Positions 47,391 through 57,300 are shown, counted from the stretch's first letter. The stretch: 64,000 nucleotides of DNA from an uncultured Pelagibacteraceae bacterium (GCA_902557155.1 CACDYR010000001.1:124001-188000); one strand, 5' to 3'. Numbers and translations are program-made. Notes: a model not told the origin generated them from the letters alone.

Positions 47391-49082
47391 TTAATTAACC
47401 TCTATATATTTTGTGGCTAAAATAGGCCCAATTTTATCTATAACTTTTCCAGCTACCTCTACTGAGGTCCAGCCAGCAGTATTATAAAGTGTACCTTTCC
47501 ACCCTCCTTTTCGATGTCTATACTTATAATAATAATCTTTAGATTTTTTTGGAGTATCTAGCATTACAATAAAAACAAATTGTGGATTTGATGTGGGAAA
47601 AATGGAAGCAAAAGTATTTATTTTTGCCTCAGAATATGCTCCTCCCTCAGGTTGATCAGCGGTTCCTGTTTTTCCACCAATTTCATAATTTTGAACATCT
47701 GCAAATTTAGCTGTCCCTTCCTCAGTATTTACAATTTTTCTTAAAGCGCTAACAACTTGTTCTGAAATACCCCTATTTAATATTCTTTTATTTTTTTTAT
47801 TAAAATTATTTTCTTTATAAATTAATGTTGGCTTAATTTCATAACCACCATTTGATAAAATAGAATAACCTTTTGCTAGTTGAAGAATTGTAGTTGCTAT
47901 TCCATGCCCAAAAGAAGCTGTAGCCAATCTACATTTTCCAAATTCATAATTTTTTTGAGGAGCAACTTCTTCAATATCAAAATCAATATCACTTAACACA
48001 CCAACTTTTTCTAAAAATAATTTAAATTTTTCTGAGCCAACTTTTTGGGCAATTTTTACTGATCCTATATTTCCAGATCTAACTAGAATTTGCTCTGCAG
48101 TTAAATCTGATGGTATTTCATTGTCGTACTCACCTATTCTGTATTTGTCACATTTAATTGATTTGGGTAAATTTAAAAATTCTGTTTCAGGTTCTATTAA
48201 TTTTTCGTTAAGAGCATTTGCATATGTAAAGGCTTTAAATACAGATCCAAGTTCATATGTTCCTTTAGTTACCCTGTTAATATAATTTACATCTGTAATA
48301 TTTTGTCTTTCATTTGGATTGAAATCAGGCAAAGAAACTAAAGATAAAATATTACCATTATTAACATCCATTAAAATGGCTGCACTACCTTTGCTTTTAA
48401 AAATTTCCTGATATTTAATTAATTCTTTTCTAATTAAAAATTGAATATCTTTATCTAATGTAAGTTTAATTGATTTTTTAGATTTTCTAAGTTCATCATT
48501 TAACGATTTTTCTAATCCCGAAATACCATTGTTATCATCATCTATCTGACCTAAAACATGACTAAAAAGATTTTTTTGTGGATACATTCTTAAAACTCTT
48601 TCTTCTGGAACTAAAGATTTGTCTCCCAATTTCATTATTTTTTCATAATTTTCCTCTGAAATTTTCTTCTCTAAATAAAAAAATTTCTTAGTTTTTATTT
48701 TTTTTTTAATTTCATCAAAATTTTTATCAGGAAAAATAATATTTAAACTTAGAAGTAATTTTTTTTCATTGATTATATCTGTAGTTTTTAAACCAATATC
48801 AATCGATTTAACTGTCTTGGCTAAATAATTTCCATTAATATCTATAATGTCTGCTCGATAAAGCTGATTTTTAGATACAGGAAGATTATTTATTTTTTCT
48901 AATTTACTCTTTCGTGAACCCAAGTGAACTAGGTGTATTGAGTAAATTAAATATATAATAAAAAAAACAAAGAAAATAAAAGCTACACGATTAAATTGAA
49001 TATTTAATCCATTCTCTTTTTTCTTAAATATAAAATCACTTTTATAGTCTTCTATAGTTAATTTCGATTTATTATCAGTCAT
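47391..49082 (-). CDS. ftsI: septal transpeptidase FtsI (PBP3)
   Basis: A 563-residue class B PBP with one N-terminal membrane helix (~30-50), a pedestal domain and a transpeptidase domain: nucleophile Ser in YELGSVFKAFT, SGN in VRSGNIGSVKIA, and KTGTADQPEGG. It crosslinks septal peptidoglycan with FtsW. The extended basic N-terminus lies in the cytoplasm. It shares one base with ftsL. Confidence 0.95.
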   Translation of the reverse strand: MTDNKSKLTIEDYKSDFIFKKKENGLNIQFNRVAFIFFVFFIIYLIYSIHLVHLGSRKSKLEKINNLPVSKNQLYRADIIDINGNYLAKTVKSIDIGLKTTDIINEKKLLLSLNIIFPDKNFDEIKKKIKTKKFFYLEKKISEENYEKIMKLGDKSLVPEERVLRMYPQKNLFSHVLGQIDDDNNGISGLEKSLNDELRKSKKSIKLTLDKDIQFLIRKELIKYQEIFKSKGSAAILMDVNNGNILSLVSLPDFNPNERQNITDVNYINRVTKGTYELGSVFKAFTYANALNEKLIEPETEFLNLPKSIKCDKYRIGEYDNEIPSDLTAEQILVRSGNIGSVKIAQKVGSEKFKLFLEKVGVLSDIDFDIEEVAPQKNYEFGKCRLATASFGHGIATTILQLAKGYSILSNGGYEIKPTLIYKENNFNKKNKRILNRGISEQVVSALRKIVNTEEGTAKFADVQNYEIGGKTGTADQPEGGAYSEAKINTFASIFPTSNPQFVFIVMLDTPKKSKDYYYKYRHRKGGWKGTLYNTAGWTSVEVAGKVIDKIGPILATKYIEVN

Positions 49083-49387
49083 TACTCTTTAATAATTTTA
49101 AAATTTTGGATTTTATTTATATCTTCTGAAATTTCGTAGATTTTTATGTCGTTTATATTTTTTTGAATTAACTCATCATCGAAATACAGAGATTGATATT
49201 CAAGTAATCTTTCTGCAGAACTTAAATAATCATATTCTAAAGATATGTTTTCAAATTCAGAGTTTAAAACTCTAATATTCTCTTTTGCTGTAAATATTTC
49301 ATCTTCAATTTGTTTGGTCGTATTTTTTATTATTGCAGTTGACAAGACTAAAAAAAATATGACTACTACTAAAAAAAACTTTTTCAA
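49082..49387 (-). CDS. ftsL: FtsL-like division protein
   Basis: A 101-residue bitopic protein: short cytosolic start, one helix ([18 protein letters not shown]), then a coiled coil ([35 protein letters not shown]). Sequence similarity is weak, as usual for FtsL; the call rests on topology, size and position between rsmH and ftsI. It overlaps rsmH by 4 bases. Confidence 0.75.
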   Translation of the reverse strand: MKKFFLVVVIFFLVLSTAIIKNTTKQIEDEIFTAKENIRVLNSEFENISLEYDYLSSAERLLEYQSLYFDDELIQKNINDIKIYEISEDINKIQNFKIIKE

Positions 49388-50394
49388 AATTTATCTCCAT
49401 AATTTTCAATTTCTATATAGTTTCTGAACTGTTCCTCTACATCGGTATGAAAATTATAAAAATCTTTTTTTTTAATCACATATCTAAATTTAGCAGATCT
49501 AGAAGGTGGGTTTTTGGTTACTTCATCATCTGATGGTATTATTGGTTTTTTTTGTATTAAATTAAATAGAGTCTCTGCTTGTTCTATGACAGGGCTATAT
49601 CTTGAAATGCTTTTATTTTCAGAAAGACTTTTAAAAAAATATTTTACAATTTTATCTTCCAAAGAGTGAAAAGTAACTACTCCTAAAATACCACCTTTTT
49701 TTAAAACTTTCGTAGCATTGATGAGTCCAAATATTAATTCACTTATTTCTTTATTTACAAATATCCTAAGAGCTTGAAAAACCTTGGTTGCATTATGAAC
49801 TTTAAAATTTTTTCTTTTTTTTGATTTATCGATAATTTCAACTAAAGATGTGGTATCAATTTTATTTTTAGATCTTTCTTTTATAATATTACGAGCAATG
49901 TATTTTGCTTCTTTTTCATCTCCAAAATATTTAAAAATTTTTTCTAATTCTTTTTCATCTAGTTTATTAATTGCATCCTCTGCTGAAAAAGTATTTAGTC
50001 CCAGCTGCATATTTAATTTACCGCTGGCATCGAATGATAATCCTTTTTTTGGATCTTTTATTTGAGTATAAGAGTAACCAAGATCAAAAATTACACCTCT
50101 TATATTTTCATTTTTGAGCTTTAAATTACTTAATTGACTAAATTTTATATTTTTAAAAATAAATCTATCTTCAAAGTTTTTTTCTAATTTATTAGCAATT
50201 TTTTCACTCTCTATGTCTCTATCAATAGCTATTACTTTTGTATTTTTAAAATCTAAAATTTTTTTGGAATAACCACCTTGACCAAAAGTACAATCGATAA
50301 ATGTGCCACCATGTTGAGGGGAAATAACGCTAATAATTTCTTTTAGCAGCACCGGATAATGCTTTTGCATTTTCGGAACTATGGTGGCGTCCAT
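49384..50394 (-). CDS. rsmH: 16S rRNA m4C1402 methyltransferase RsmH (MraW)
   Basis: A 336-residue SAM methyltransferase with [29 protein letters not shown] (SAM loop), [29 protein letters not shown] and [14 protein letters not shown]. It methylates N4 of C1402 in 16S rRNA. ATG 50394 is used; an in-frame ATG at 50370 (MQKHYPV) is possible. It follows ftsZ by 18 bases, which is not the common order. Confidence 0.95.
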   Translation of the reverse strand: MDATIVPKMQKHYPVLLKEIISVISPQHGGTFIDCTFGQGGYSKKILDFKNTKVIAIDRDIESEKIANKLEKNFEDRFIFKNIKFSQLSNLKLKNENIRGVIFDLGYSYTQIKDPKKGLSFDASGKLNMQLGLNTFSAEDAINKLDEKELEKIFKYFGDEKEAKYIARNIIKERSKNKIDTTSLVEIIDKSKKRKNFKVHNATKVFQALRIFVNKEISELIFGLINATKVLKKGGILGVVTFHSLEDKIVKYFFKSLSENKSISRYSPVIEQAETLFNLIQKKPIIPSDDEVTKNPPSRSAKFRYVIKKKDFYNFHTDVEEQFRNYIEIENYGDKF

Positions 50395-50412
50395 TTATCT
50401 CTTGGAAGACCA

Positions 50413-51894
50413 TTAATTTTTTTGTCTTCTTAAGAATGCTGGTATCTCAAGATCATCTTCTTCCTCTTGATCTGAGGTTAATAAATCTTCAGGGCTTGAA
50501 TTATCAGATTCTGAGCTAAATAAATCTGGTGCATCTGAGTCAACTCCAAATTCTTTTAAATCATTAGAGGTTTCTTCTTCGTTGTTAATATCTTGATTCT
50601 CTTCTTGGGTAGTTTCCATAGCTTCTTGAGCAAAAGATTTCTCCATTTCATTTACTGAACTATCCTGAACTATACTCTCACTTTCCAGGTTAGTATTTTG
50701 AACAACTTCTTCACTCATCATCTGATTATGAGAACTCTCAGTTTGTTGTTCTTGGATAATCTCATTTTCAAGCTTTAAAGCATTCGCACCATGTGTAATT
50801 GGATTTGATGCTGTTGTGTTTGAAAAATTGAAAGATTGAGATGATCCCATGTTTGAAAAATCAGAGTAACCTGGATTACGATTTTGAATTCGATGAACCA
50901 TATTTACTACTGATTTTGATTCTGGTTGTTGACCATCTAATGATGTTGCAACAATTGAAACTCTCATTTTTCCATCTAGCTCTGTATCAGTGATTGCGCC
51001 AATTATTAACTCTGCTTCAGGATCAACTTCTGCTCTTACTTTATTTACAGCCTCGTCAACCTCAAAAAGTTTTAGATCTTTACCACCAGTAATATTTACT
51101 AGTAATCCTTTTGCACCTTTTAAAGTATAATCATCAATTAATGGATTGCTAATTGCCATTTCTGCTGCTTTAAGAGCTCTACCTTCTCCCTCGGCTTCAC
51201 CTGTGCCCATCATGGCTTTGCCCATTGCTGCCATAACAGTTTCAACATCAGCAAAATCTAAATTAATTAAACCAGGTCTAACCATTAAATCTGTTATACT
51301 TTGTACACCATGCATCAAAACATTGTTTGAAAGATTAAATGACTCTTCAAAAGTAGTTTGTTCATTTGCAATTTTAAATAGATTTTGATTTGGAATAACA
51401 ATTATTGTATCAACATGTTTTCTTAACTCTTCCAAACCTTGTTGTGCTCTTCTCATTCTAGAGGGGCCTTCATATAAAAATGGAAGAGTCACAACACCTA
51501 CAGTTAAGATATTTAATTCTTTAGCAGCTCTTGCGATGACATGAGCAGCACCAGTGCCCGTTCCACCACCCATACCAGCTGCAATAAAAACCATGTTTGC
51601 ACCTTGAAGTGTATTTACAATTTCATTTAAAGATTCATCTGCAGCTGCTTGACCGATATCAAGTTTTGCACCTGCTCCTAAACCTTTTGTTAAATTTAAA
51701 CCAATTTGAATTCTTGTTTTTGCTTTACTAAGCTTCAAATCTTGAGCATCAGTATTTACTGCGATAAATTCTACACCTTGTAGATTATTTTCTATCATTT
51801 CGTTAATTGCATTTCCGCCAGCTCCACCGACTCCTAAAACTAGTAGTCGTGGCTGTAGCTCTTTTATCTCTGGTGCTTTAAAGTTAATTGTCAT
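50413..51894 (-). CDS. ftsZ: cell division GTPase FtsZ
   Basis: A 493-residue tubulin homologue. [16 protein letters not shown], tubulin signature [17 protein letters not shown] and T7 loop [11 protein letters not shown] are intact. A long acidic, Gln/Ser-rich linker (~residues 330-480) precedes the C-terminal peptide [12 protein letters not shown], which in other bacteria binds FtsA. It lies between mraZ and rsmH instead of after ftsA. Confidence 0.97.
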   Translation of the reverse strand: MTINFKAPEIKELQPRLLVLGVGGAGGNAINEMIENNLQGVEFIAVNTDAQDLKLSKAKTRIQIGLNLTKGLGAGAKLDIGQAAADESLNEIVNTLQGANMVFIAAGMGGGTGTGAAHVIARAAKELNILTVGVVTLPFLYEGPSRMRRAQQGLEELRKHVDTIIVIPNQNLFKIANEQTTFEESFNLSNNVLMHGVQSITDLMVRPGLINLDFADVETVMAAMGKAMMGTGEAEGEGRALKAAEMAISNPLIDDYTLKGAKGLLVNITGGKDLKLFEVDEAVNKVRAEVDPEAELIIGAITDTELDGKMRVSIVATSLDGQQPESKSVVNMVHRIQNRNPGYSDFSNMGSSQSFNFSNTTASNPITHGANALKLENEIIQEQQTESSHNQMMSEEVVQNTNLESESIVQDSSVNEMEKSFAQEAMETTQEENQDINNEEETSNDLKEFGVDSDAPDLFSSESDNSSPEDLLTSDQEEEDDLEIPAFLRRQKN

Positions 51895-51904
51895 CTTTTA
51901 TCCC

Positions 51905-52363
51905 CTATTGTTTGTTATGTTGAAGCTCCCATTTAAGATTACCACGATTAATATTTGCTTTTTTCCTCGCTGTTATCTTAAATTTTTCAAATGCCGTTGG
52001 TTCCCATATTTGAAATGTTTGGCCTTGACCAACAAACAACATGCTATTTTTTATTTTTGCATGTTTTAATAATTTTGATGAAAGTGAAATTCTGCCTTCA
52101 CTGTCGAATTGTAAATTTATACTTTCTGCTAATATTGATGTTGCAAAGTAATCTCTTTTTTCCTCAAAGGGGTTTAAGGAGTCAATTGCTGAAGAAATTT
52201 TTTCAATTCTATCTTGAGAGCATGCTTCTATTGAGGAGTTATTAAATGAAGGATAACAAATAACACCATTGTAACCTAGATTGGATAAATGTGACCTAAA
52301 ACTAGCAGGCACAGATACTCTCCCTTTTTTGTCTAATTTGTTTTCGTATGTTGATAAAAACAT
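51905..52363 (-). CDS. mraZ: transcriptional regulator MraZ
   Basis: A 152-residue protein with two AbrB-like halves, LDKKGRVSVPASFRSHL and FDSEGRISLSSKLLKHA, each carrying the DxxGR motif. MraZ binds repeated TGGGN sequences ahead of its own operon and controls the dcw cluster. An AAAGGAATT ribosome site precedes the ATG. ftsZ starts 10 bases after its stop. Confidence 0.95.
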   Translation of the reverse strand: MFLSTYENKLDKKGRVSVPASFRSHLSNLGYNGVICYPSFNNSSIEACSQDRIEKISSAIDSLNPFEEKRDYFATSILAESINLQFDSEGRISLSSKLLKHAKIKNSMLFVGQGQTFQIWEPTAFEKFKITARKKANINRGNLKWELQHNKQ

Positions 52364-52383
52364 AAAACATAAATTCCTTTATT

Positions 52384-52436
52384 CCCATATAAATGGGAAT
52401 TTATGGGATATTATGGGTTTTACAACTAGACGTCAA
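52384..52436 (-). promoter_or_regulatory. mraZ promoter with MraZ operator repeats
   Basis: On the minus strand TTGACG (52431-52436), a 17-base spacer and TAATAT (52408-52413) form a sigma-70 promoter. On the plus strand TGGG occurs at 52394, 52404 and 52414, exactly 10 bases apart, and an inverted CCCA at 52384 keeps the same spacing. MraZ is known to bind 10-bp-spaced TGGGN repeats; these flank the -10 and probable start site, so autorepression of the whole cluster is expected. Confidence 0.8.
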
Positions 52437-52542
52437 TAGCTATTATTTAGGCACTATTATTGTTTTAGTGATAAAAAAAATAGACACTGGAACTTAAAAA
52501 AATGAGAACAAACGAAGAAACTTGTGTTGATATTTTATTTGA

Positions 52543-52903
52543 AGTGCCAGATAAACTATAAGCCGGGTTCTGTCATTTAAACCTATCATTTGTCTAGGCT
52601 TAAGATCACTCCTAAGCTCAAGCAACTAACCCTGATGACTAGCCAAGGACGGCTTTTAGTTTTTCAACAATGTCATCTCTACTTAGTCTTGCTCCCAGTG
52701 GGGTTTTCCAGCGTTCATTGTTACCAATAGAACCGGTGTGCTCTTACCACACCTTTTCACCCTTGCCATGTTATGGCGGTTTATTTTCTGTGGCACTGTC
52801 CCTAGGGTTTCCCCCGCCAGGTATTACCTGGCACTGTGTCCTTGTAGAGCCCGGACTTTCCTCTTTAAATTTAATTAAAGCGATAAGTCATTTATCTGGC
52901 AAG
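52543..52903 (-). ncRNA. rnpB: RNase P RNA (bacterial class A)
   Basis: The minus strand carries the hallmark blocks: GAGGAAAGTCCGGGCTC near the 5' end, GGGAAACCCTAGGGACAGTGCCACAG, AGGGTGAAAAGGTGTGGTAAGAGCACACC in the centre, and ACAGAACCCGGCTTATAG near the 3' end. P1 is formed by TGCCAGATAAA pairing with TTTATCTGGCA at the two ends (52545-52555 with 52891-52901). A TAATAA -10 (52910-52915) sits just upstream of the 5' end. The ends are accurate to a few bases. Confidence 0.95.
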
Positions 52904-52940
52904 TTGAATTTATTACTTAAGTTGTAATTTTCAAGTAAAA

Positions 52941-53672
52941 TTATTCAAATTTTTTAACTAAATTTTTACTAATTATTAAACATTCCTCATCAATAATGCC
53001 ATTTATTAACTCTTGTCTAAATCTTCTTTGAAAAGCAGATGTGAGTAAGTTTGAATATTTGATATTTTTTTTATTTAAATTTTTTGCATAACCCAATTTA
53101 TATAGATTTTTAATAAAATGATTTTTTTGTATTTCTGTAATTCTTTTATTTCTTGTTTTAATAAGTTTTTTTGTATTTAAACTGTGCCAAATACCTATTT
53201 TTTTTTTTGATAAATAGTACCATGGAAATTTTTCCCCAGGATCTTTTTTTCTATCTGGAGAAATATCTGAATGACCTAATATACATTTAGATTTGATTTT
53301 ATATTTTTTTATAAGAAATTTACTTAATTTCAAAATTGAATTAATTTGTTTTTGTGTAAAATTGTTATATTTGAATTCATGCCCAGGATTACTAATTTCA
53401 ATACCTAAAGAGTGCTTATTAAGAGATTTAAAATTTTTCCAGAACGATACTCCAGCGTGCCACGAAATATATAAATCAGGAACCAATGTTAATATTTCAC
53501 CGTTTTTTTTAATTAAATAATGGCTGCTAACTTTAGTTCCTTGGCTGGTTAATTTTTTAATTGCATCAGTTTCTTTTTTCATTCCTGTGTAATGAAAAAC
53601 AATGAATTTTATTTCATTTTTTTTTCTTTTTTCTATGTCAAAATTAGGAGAGTAATTTTTAGTTGTATTCAT
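52941..53672 (-). CDS. N-acetylmuramoyl-L-alanine amidase, AmpD/AmiD-like
   Basis: A 243-residue amidase_2 protein. FIVFHYTGMKKETDAI has the first zinc His, SWHAGVSFWKNFKSLNKHSLGIEISNPG the core, and ILGHSDISPDRKKDPG the second His and Asp. The C-terminus holds a short peptidoglycan-binding-like helical part (FQRRFRQELINGIIDEE). No signal peptide is seen, favouring a cytosolic muropeptide-recycling role; AmiD-like envelope location is an alternative. Confidence 0.88.
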   Translation of the reverse strand: MNTTKNYSPNFDIEKRKKNEIKFIVFHYTGMKKETDAIKKLTSQGTKVSSHYLIKKNGEILTLVPDLYISWHAGVSFWKNFKSLNKHSLGIEISNPGHEFKYNNFTQKQINSILKLSKFLIKKYKIKSKCILGHSDISPDRKKDPGEKFPWYYLSKKKIGIWHSLNTKKLIKTRNKRITEIQKNHFIKNLYKLGYAKNLNKKNIKYSNLLTSAFQRRFRQELINGIIDEECLIISKNLVKKFE

Positions 53673-53775
53673 AAAATTTAACGTTTAATTTTTGGCTATT
53701 TATAAACACTTTATAGACATGTTTTTTGATTAAATCTTATTTTACAAATGATAACTAAATAATATATAATTAATT

Positions 53776-54573
53776 ATGTTTAAAAAATTAGCAATAACAA
53801 TAATTTCTGTTTTTTTAATTGCATTTAACGCAAATGCTGGTTCAGACAATGAATTAACAATAAATAAAGATCAACCGAAAGAAATTAAAGATTGTTTTGA
53901 AAAATTAAATAGAGTTACTTTTTCATTTAATCAGAGTTTGGATGCAGCAATAATCAAACCAATTGCCAAAGGTTATAGAAAATTGCCTGATCAAGTCCAA
54001 AAAGGAACTGAAAATGTAGTTAACAATTTATCTAATCTAATAACAATTCCTAATAATGTTTTGCAGGGAGATATTAAATTAGCTTTAATTAATACTGGAA
54101 GATTGGTTGTAAATACAACTGTTGGAATATTGGGTACAATCGATGTAGCCAATAAGATGGGGTTCCCCAAGTATGAAAAAGAGGATTATGGTCAAACTTT
54201 AGGAGCTTGGGGTGTGGGACCTGGCTGTTATTTAGTTCTTCCGGTTTTAGGACCTTCAAATTTAAGAGACACAACCGGATCATTCGCAAATGTCATGGGA
54301 GGAGATCCTTGGTATAATGCGTCATCACATGGCAATAATGAATTTTTAAGTGAAAGAATTTTTCTTACATCGAAAGCTTTAAGCGGTATAAGCTTTAGAT
54401 CAAATAATATTGAGTCGCTTGATAATCTTGAAAAAAATTCAATAGATTTTTATGCATCAGTAAGAAGTTTGTACACACAAGACAGGGAAAACAAAATAAA
54501 AAATAATCAAAGAGGAAACATCGAAGTTCTCTATAAAAATGAAGAAGACTGGGAAGAAATAGATAGTCAATAA
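53776..54573 (+). CDS. mlaA: MlaA/VacJ-family outer-membrane lipid-asymmetry protein
   Basis: A 265-residue MlaA protein. After a signal peptide ending FNANA (~residue 21) come FEKLNRVTFSFNQSLDAAIIKPIAKGYRKLPD, GRLVVNTTVGILGTIDVANKMG and DYGQTLGAWGVGPGCYLVLPVLGPSNLRD, all diagnostic. There is no lipobox cysteine, so it is not a lipoprotein like E. coli MlaA. It removes misplaced phospholipid from the outer leaflet. mlaC follows 21 bases later. Confidence 0.93.
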   Translation: MFKKLAITIISVFLIAFNANAGSDNELTINKDQPKEIKDCFEKLNRVTFSFNQSLDAAIIKPIAKGYRKLPDQVQKGTENVVNNLSNLITIPNNVLQGDIKLALINTGRLVVNTTVGILGTIDVANKMGFPKYEKEDYGQTLGAWGVGPGCYLVLPVLGPSNLRDTTGSFANVMGGDPWYNASSHGNNEFLSERIFLTSKALSGISFRSNNIESLDNLEKNSIDFYASVRSLYTQDRENKIKNNQRGNIEVLYKNEEDWEEIDSQ

Positions 54574-54594
54574 CTTAATTCTTTATTAACAAAT

Positions 54595-55176
54595 ATGAAA
54601 AAAATAATTTTAATATTATTATTATTAAATCTAAATAACCATGTTTACTCAATTGAACCAGATGTTTTTGTTCAATCTACAGTCAATAGAGCATCACAGA
54701 TACTTTCAAAAAATATTTCTAAAGAAGAAAAAATAGATGAACTAAAGAATATCGCTAAAGAAACTGTTGATATTAAAGGAGTAGGTTTTTATTCACTTGG
54801 TTCAATTAGAAAAACTTTAAATGATAATCAAAAAAAACAATATCTTTTTTTATTTGAAAATTATTTTTTAAAAAGCTTTTCTAGTAGATTATCAGAATAT
54901 ACAAATCCTGAAATTGATGTAACTAATAAAGAAGTTTTAAATAAAAATTATACAATAGTTAATAGTATTTTAGTAGCCACAGAAAACAGACCTGAGGTAA
55001 AAATTGACTGGAGAATTTACACAAAGAACCCAAACAATCCACTAATTAGAGATTTAATAATAGAAGGTCTCAGCTTAGCTAGAACCCAAAAAGAGGAATT
55101 TGCATCAATCTTAAATTCTAATGATGGTGACATTAACGCTCTATTTAAAACTTTAGAAGAATTTTCAAAAAATTAA
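54595..55176 (+). CDS. mlaC: MlaC-family periplasmic phospholipid carrier
   Basis: A 193-residue Tol-tolerance/Ttg2D family protein with a signal peptide (MKKIILILLLLNLNNHVYS). DIKGVGFYSLGSIRKTLNDNQKKQYLFLFENYFLKSFSSRL, then VKIDWRIYTKNPNNPLIRDLIIEGLSLARTQKEEFASIL are typical. It shuttles phospholipid between MlaA and an inner-membrane ABC transporter (MlaFEDB), which is not in this window. Confidence 0.92.
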   Translation: MKKIILILLLLNLNNHVYSIEPDVFVQSTVNRASQILSKNISKEEKIDELKNIAKETVDIKGVGFYSLGSIRKTLNDNQKKQYLFLFENYFLKSFSSRLSEYTNPEIDVTNKEVLNKNYTIVNSILVATENRPEVKIDWRIYTKNPNNPLIRDLIIEGLSLARTQKEEFASILNSNDGDINALFKTLEEFSKN

Positions 55177-55194
55177 ATGCTTATTAACTAAGAA

Positions 55195-55271
55195 TGGTGG
55201 GCCCGCCAGGACTCGAACCTGGGACCAATACATTATGAGTGTACTGCTCTAACCAACTGAGCTACAGGCCC
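55195..55271 (-). tRNA. tRNA with CAT anticodon (Ile2 or elongator Met)
   Basis: A 77-base cloverleaf: acceptor GGGCCTG / CGGGCCC, D-loop AGTTGGTTA with GG, anticodon stem GTACA/TGTAT around loop CTCATAA (anticodon CAT), T-loop TTCGAGT, encoded ACCA. It is not initiator-like. The segment CTCATAA ... TTGGTC resembles E. coli tRNA-Ile2 (lysidine type); elongator Met is possible. The identity depends on TilS recognition, which I cannot test. Confidence 0.93.
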
Positions 55272-55330
55272 AAAACTCTTACCTAGTTATATCATTTTTA
55301 TAAAGTTATCAATTAAAGATAATTTTCAAA

Positions 55331-55405
55331 TGGTGGGCCGTGTTGGTTACGCTCCAACTACCCCTGCAATGTCAATGCAGTACTCTACTATTGAGCTAAC
55401 GGCCC
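55331..55405 (-). tRNA. tRNA-Val(GAC) with atypical elbow loops
   Basis: A 75-base cloverleaf with perfect stems: acceptor GGGCCGT/ACGGCCC, D-stem GCTC/GAGT, anticodon stem CTGCA/TGCAG around TTGACAT (GAC), T-stem GTTGG/CCAAC; ACCA is encoded. The D-loop AATAGTA lacks the GG pair and the T-loop AGCGTAA lacks TTC, unlike its neighbour. G19-C56 may be retained. It starts 4 bases after the rpoD stop, so it is probably processed from the rpoD transcript. Confidence 0.85.
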
Positions 55406-55409
55406 TATT

Positions 55410-57233
55410 TTAACTTTCTAAGAAACTTTTTAATTGCTTAGATCTGCTTGGATGTTTTAACTTTCTAAGTGCTTTAGCTTCAATTTGTCTAATCCTTTCA
55501 CGAGTTACAGAAAACTGCAATCCAACTTCCTCTAAAGTGTGGTCAGTATTCATTCCAACTCCAAACCGCATTCTCAATACTCTTTCTTCTCTTGGGGTTA
55601 ATGTAGATAAAATTTTAGTAGTTGCTTCACCTAAGTTTGATTTTATAGCTTGTTCTAGTGGAGCTAAAGCTTTTGTGTCTTCTATAAAATCTCCTAAACT
55701 GCTGTCTTCCTCATCACCTACAGGTTTTTCTAATGATACAGGTTCTTTTGAAATTTTTAGAACTTTTCTTACTTTATCTAATGGCATTCTTAGTTTTTGG
55801 GCTAACTCTTCTGGTGTTGCTTCTCTTCCAAACTCACTAAGAATTAATCTTTGTGTACGTACTATTTTATTAATTGTTTCTATCATATGAACTGGAATAC
55901 GAATTGTTCTTGCCTGATCAGCAATAGATCTTGTTATTGCTTGTCTGATCCACCATGTTGCATATGTTGAAAACTTATAACCTCTTCTATATTCGAATTT
56001 ATCAACAGCTTTCATCAATCCAATATTGCCTTCTTGAATTAAATCTAAAAATTGAAGACCTCGATTTGTATATTTTTTTGCTATAGAAATGACTAATCTT
56101 AAATTTGCTTCTACCATTTCTTTTTTTGCAATCCTTGACTCTTTTTCACCCTTTTGAATTCTGCTAACAAGCTTTTTAAAATCTGTTACTGAAATTCCCA
56201 GCTTATGACTAATTTCAATTAATCTTTCTCTTATATTTTTAAATTCATCTTTATTCTTCGTAAAAAACTGCTTCCAAATTGCGTTTGTATCTAAAAATTT
56301 TTTAAGATTTGGATTTATCTCATTGCCAATATAAAATTTAATAAACTCATTTCTTGGAATTTTATGGTCCATTGCAAGTCTTAATAAGTTTCCCTCTAAA
56401 GAAATTATTTTTTTATTTTCTACATAGTGTTTCTGAACTAGCTCCTCTAATACTGACGGAGATAATTGAAGAGATTTTATATTTTCTAATATTTCATTAA
56501 CTATTTTTTCATATCCTTTTTCTTTAGCAGATGAAAAATTTTGGGAATTTAAAACACAATCAAGTTTTTCTTTTTGATATTTTATTAATTTAGCATATTC
56601 TTTTGTTAAAGTATGTACCGTTTTTAAAACTTTAGGTTTAATTTCAGTTTCCATTGCAGCAAGAGTAGGATTAAAGTCATCATCCTCATCTGAGGAATTT
56701 TCATCTTTTTCAACTTCACCAGAGTTTTTCTGTTTAGCACTTGGTCCTGTTGACTCATCTTCCATGTAGTTAGTGTCTATATCAATAATTTCTCTAACTA
56801 AGATTTCGTCTTTTTGTAATTGTTCATTCCATTCAAAAAATTGTTGCGCTGTAATTGGACTTTGAGAAAGTGCTATTAGCATCACATCTTTTCCAGCCTC
56901 AATTCTTTTTGCGATTGCTATTTCACCTTCTCGAGATAAAAGCTCAACACCTCCCATCTCACGTAAATACATTCTAATAGGATCGTCACTTTTTTCTATT
57001 GTTTTACCCTCTTCTTTATTTAAATTTTCTTTTTTTCTTAAAACTTTAAAATCAGACTTCTTTTCTACTAAAGTAACATTTTCATCCAATATATGAATGA
57101 ATGCTTGTGCCAAATTTTCATCTGATAGATTTCTTTTACCTAATGATTTACTTAATTCCTCGTAAGTTATAAATCCCCTATGGGTTCCACGACCCATAAG
57201 TCTAGCAAATGATTTTGTAATAATTCTTTCCAC
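55410..57233 (-). CDS. rpoD: primary sigma factor RpoD (sigma-70)
   Basis: A 607-residue sigma factor. Region 1.1 ([21 protein letters not shown]), region 1.2 ([22 protein letters not shown]), an acidic non-conserved segment (~160-200), region 2 ([56 protein letters not shown]), region 3, and region 4 ([31 protein letters not shown]). It directs most transcription. dnaG precedes it by 67 bases; tRNAs follow. Confidence 0.98.
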   Translation of the reverse strand: MERIITKSFARLMGRGTHRGFITYEELSKSLGKRNLSDENLAQAFIHILDENVTLVEKKSDFKVLRKKENLNKEEGKTIEKSDDPIRMYLREMGGVELLSREGEIAIAKRIEAGKDVMLIALSQSPITAQQFFEWNEQLQKDEILVREIIDIDTNYMEDESTGPSAKQKNSGEVEKDENSSDEDDDFNPTLAAMETEIKPKVLKTVHTLTKEYAKLIKYQKEKLDCVLNSQNFSSAKEKGYEKIVNEILENIKSLQLSPSVLEELVQKHYVENKKIISLEGNLLRLAMDHKIPRNEFIKFYIGNEINPNLKKFLDTNAIWKQFFTKNKDEFKNIRERLIEISHKLGISVTDFKKLVSRIQKGEKESRIAKKEMVEANLRLVISIAKKYTNRGLQFLDLIQEGNIGLMKAVDKFEYRRGYKFSTYATWWIRQAITRSIADQARTIRIPVHMIETINKIVRTQRLILSEFGREATPEELAQKLRMPLDKVRKVLKISKEPVSLEKPVGDEEDSSLGDFIEDTKALAPLEQAIKSNLGEATTKILSTLTPREERVLRMRFGVGMNTDHTLEEVGLQFSVTRERIRQIEAKALRKLKHPSRSKQLKSFLES

Positions 57234-57300
57234 GATAATTTGAATTTAAAACACTTATATAATGTCAATTATATAAAAATCTATTACTAATTTAGTCTGT

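Noticed and set aside
52502-52561. 19-codon ORF upstream of the rnpB 3' end
   Set aside because: Too short, overlaps the P1 stem of RNase P RNA and has no ribosome site.
52670-52927. 85-codon plus-strand ORF
   Set aside because: It lies wholly within the antisense of rnpB; the RNA conserved blocks explain the sequence.
55331-55405. tRNA-Val as a pseudogene
   Set aside because: All four stems pair perfectly and CCA is encoded; decay would be expected to break stems.
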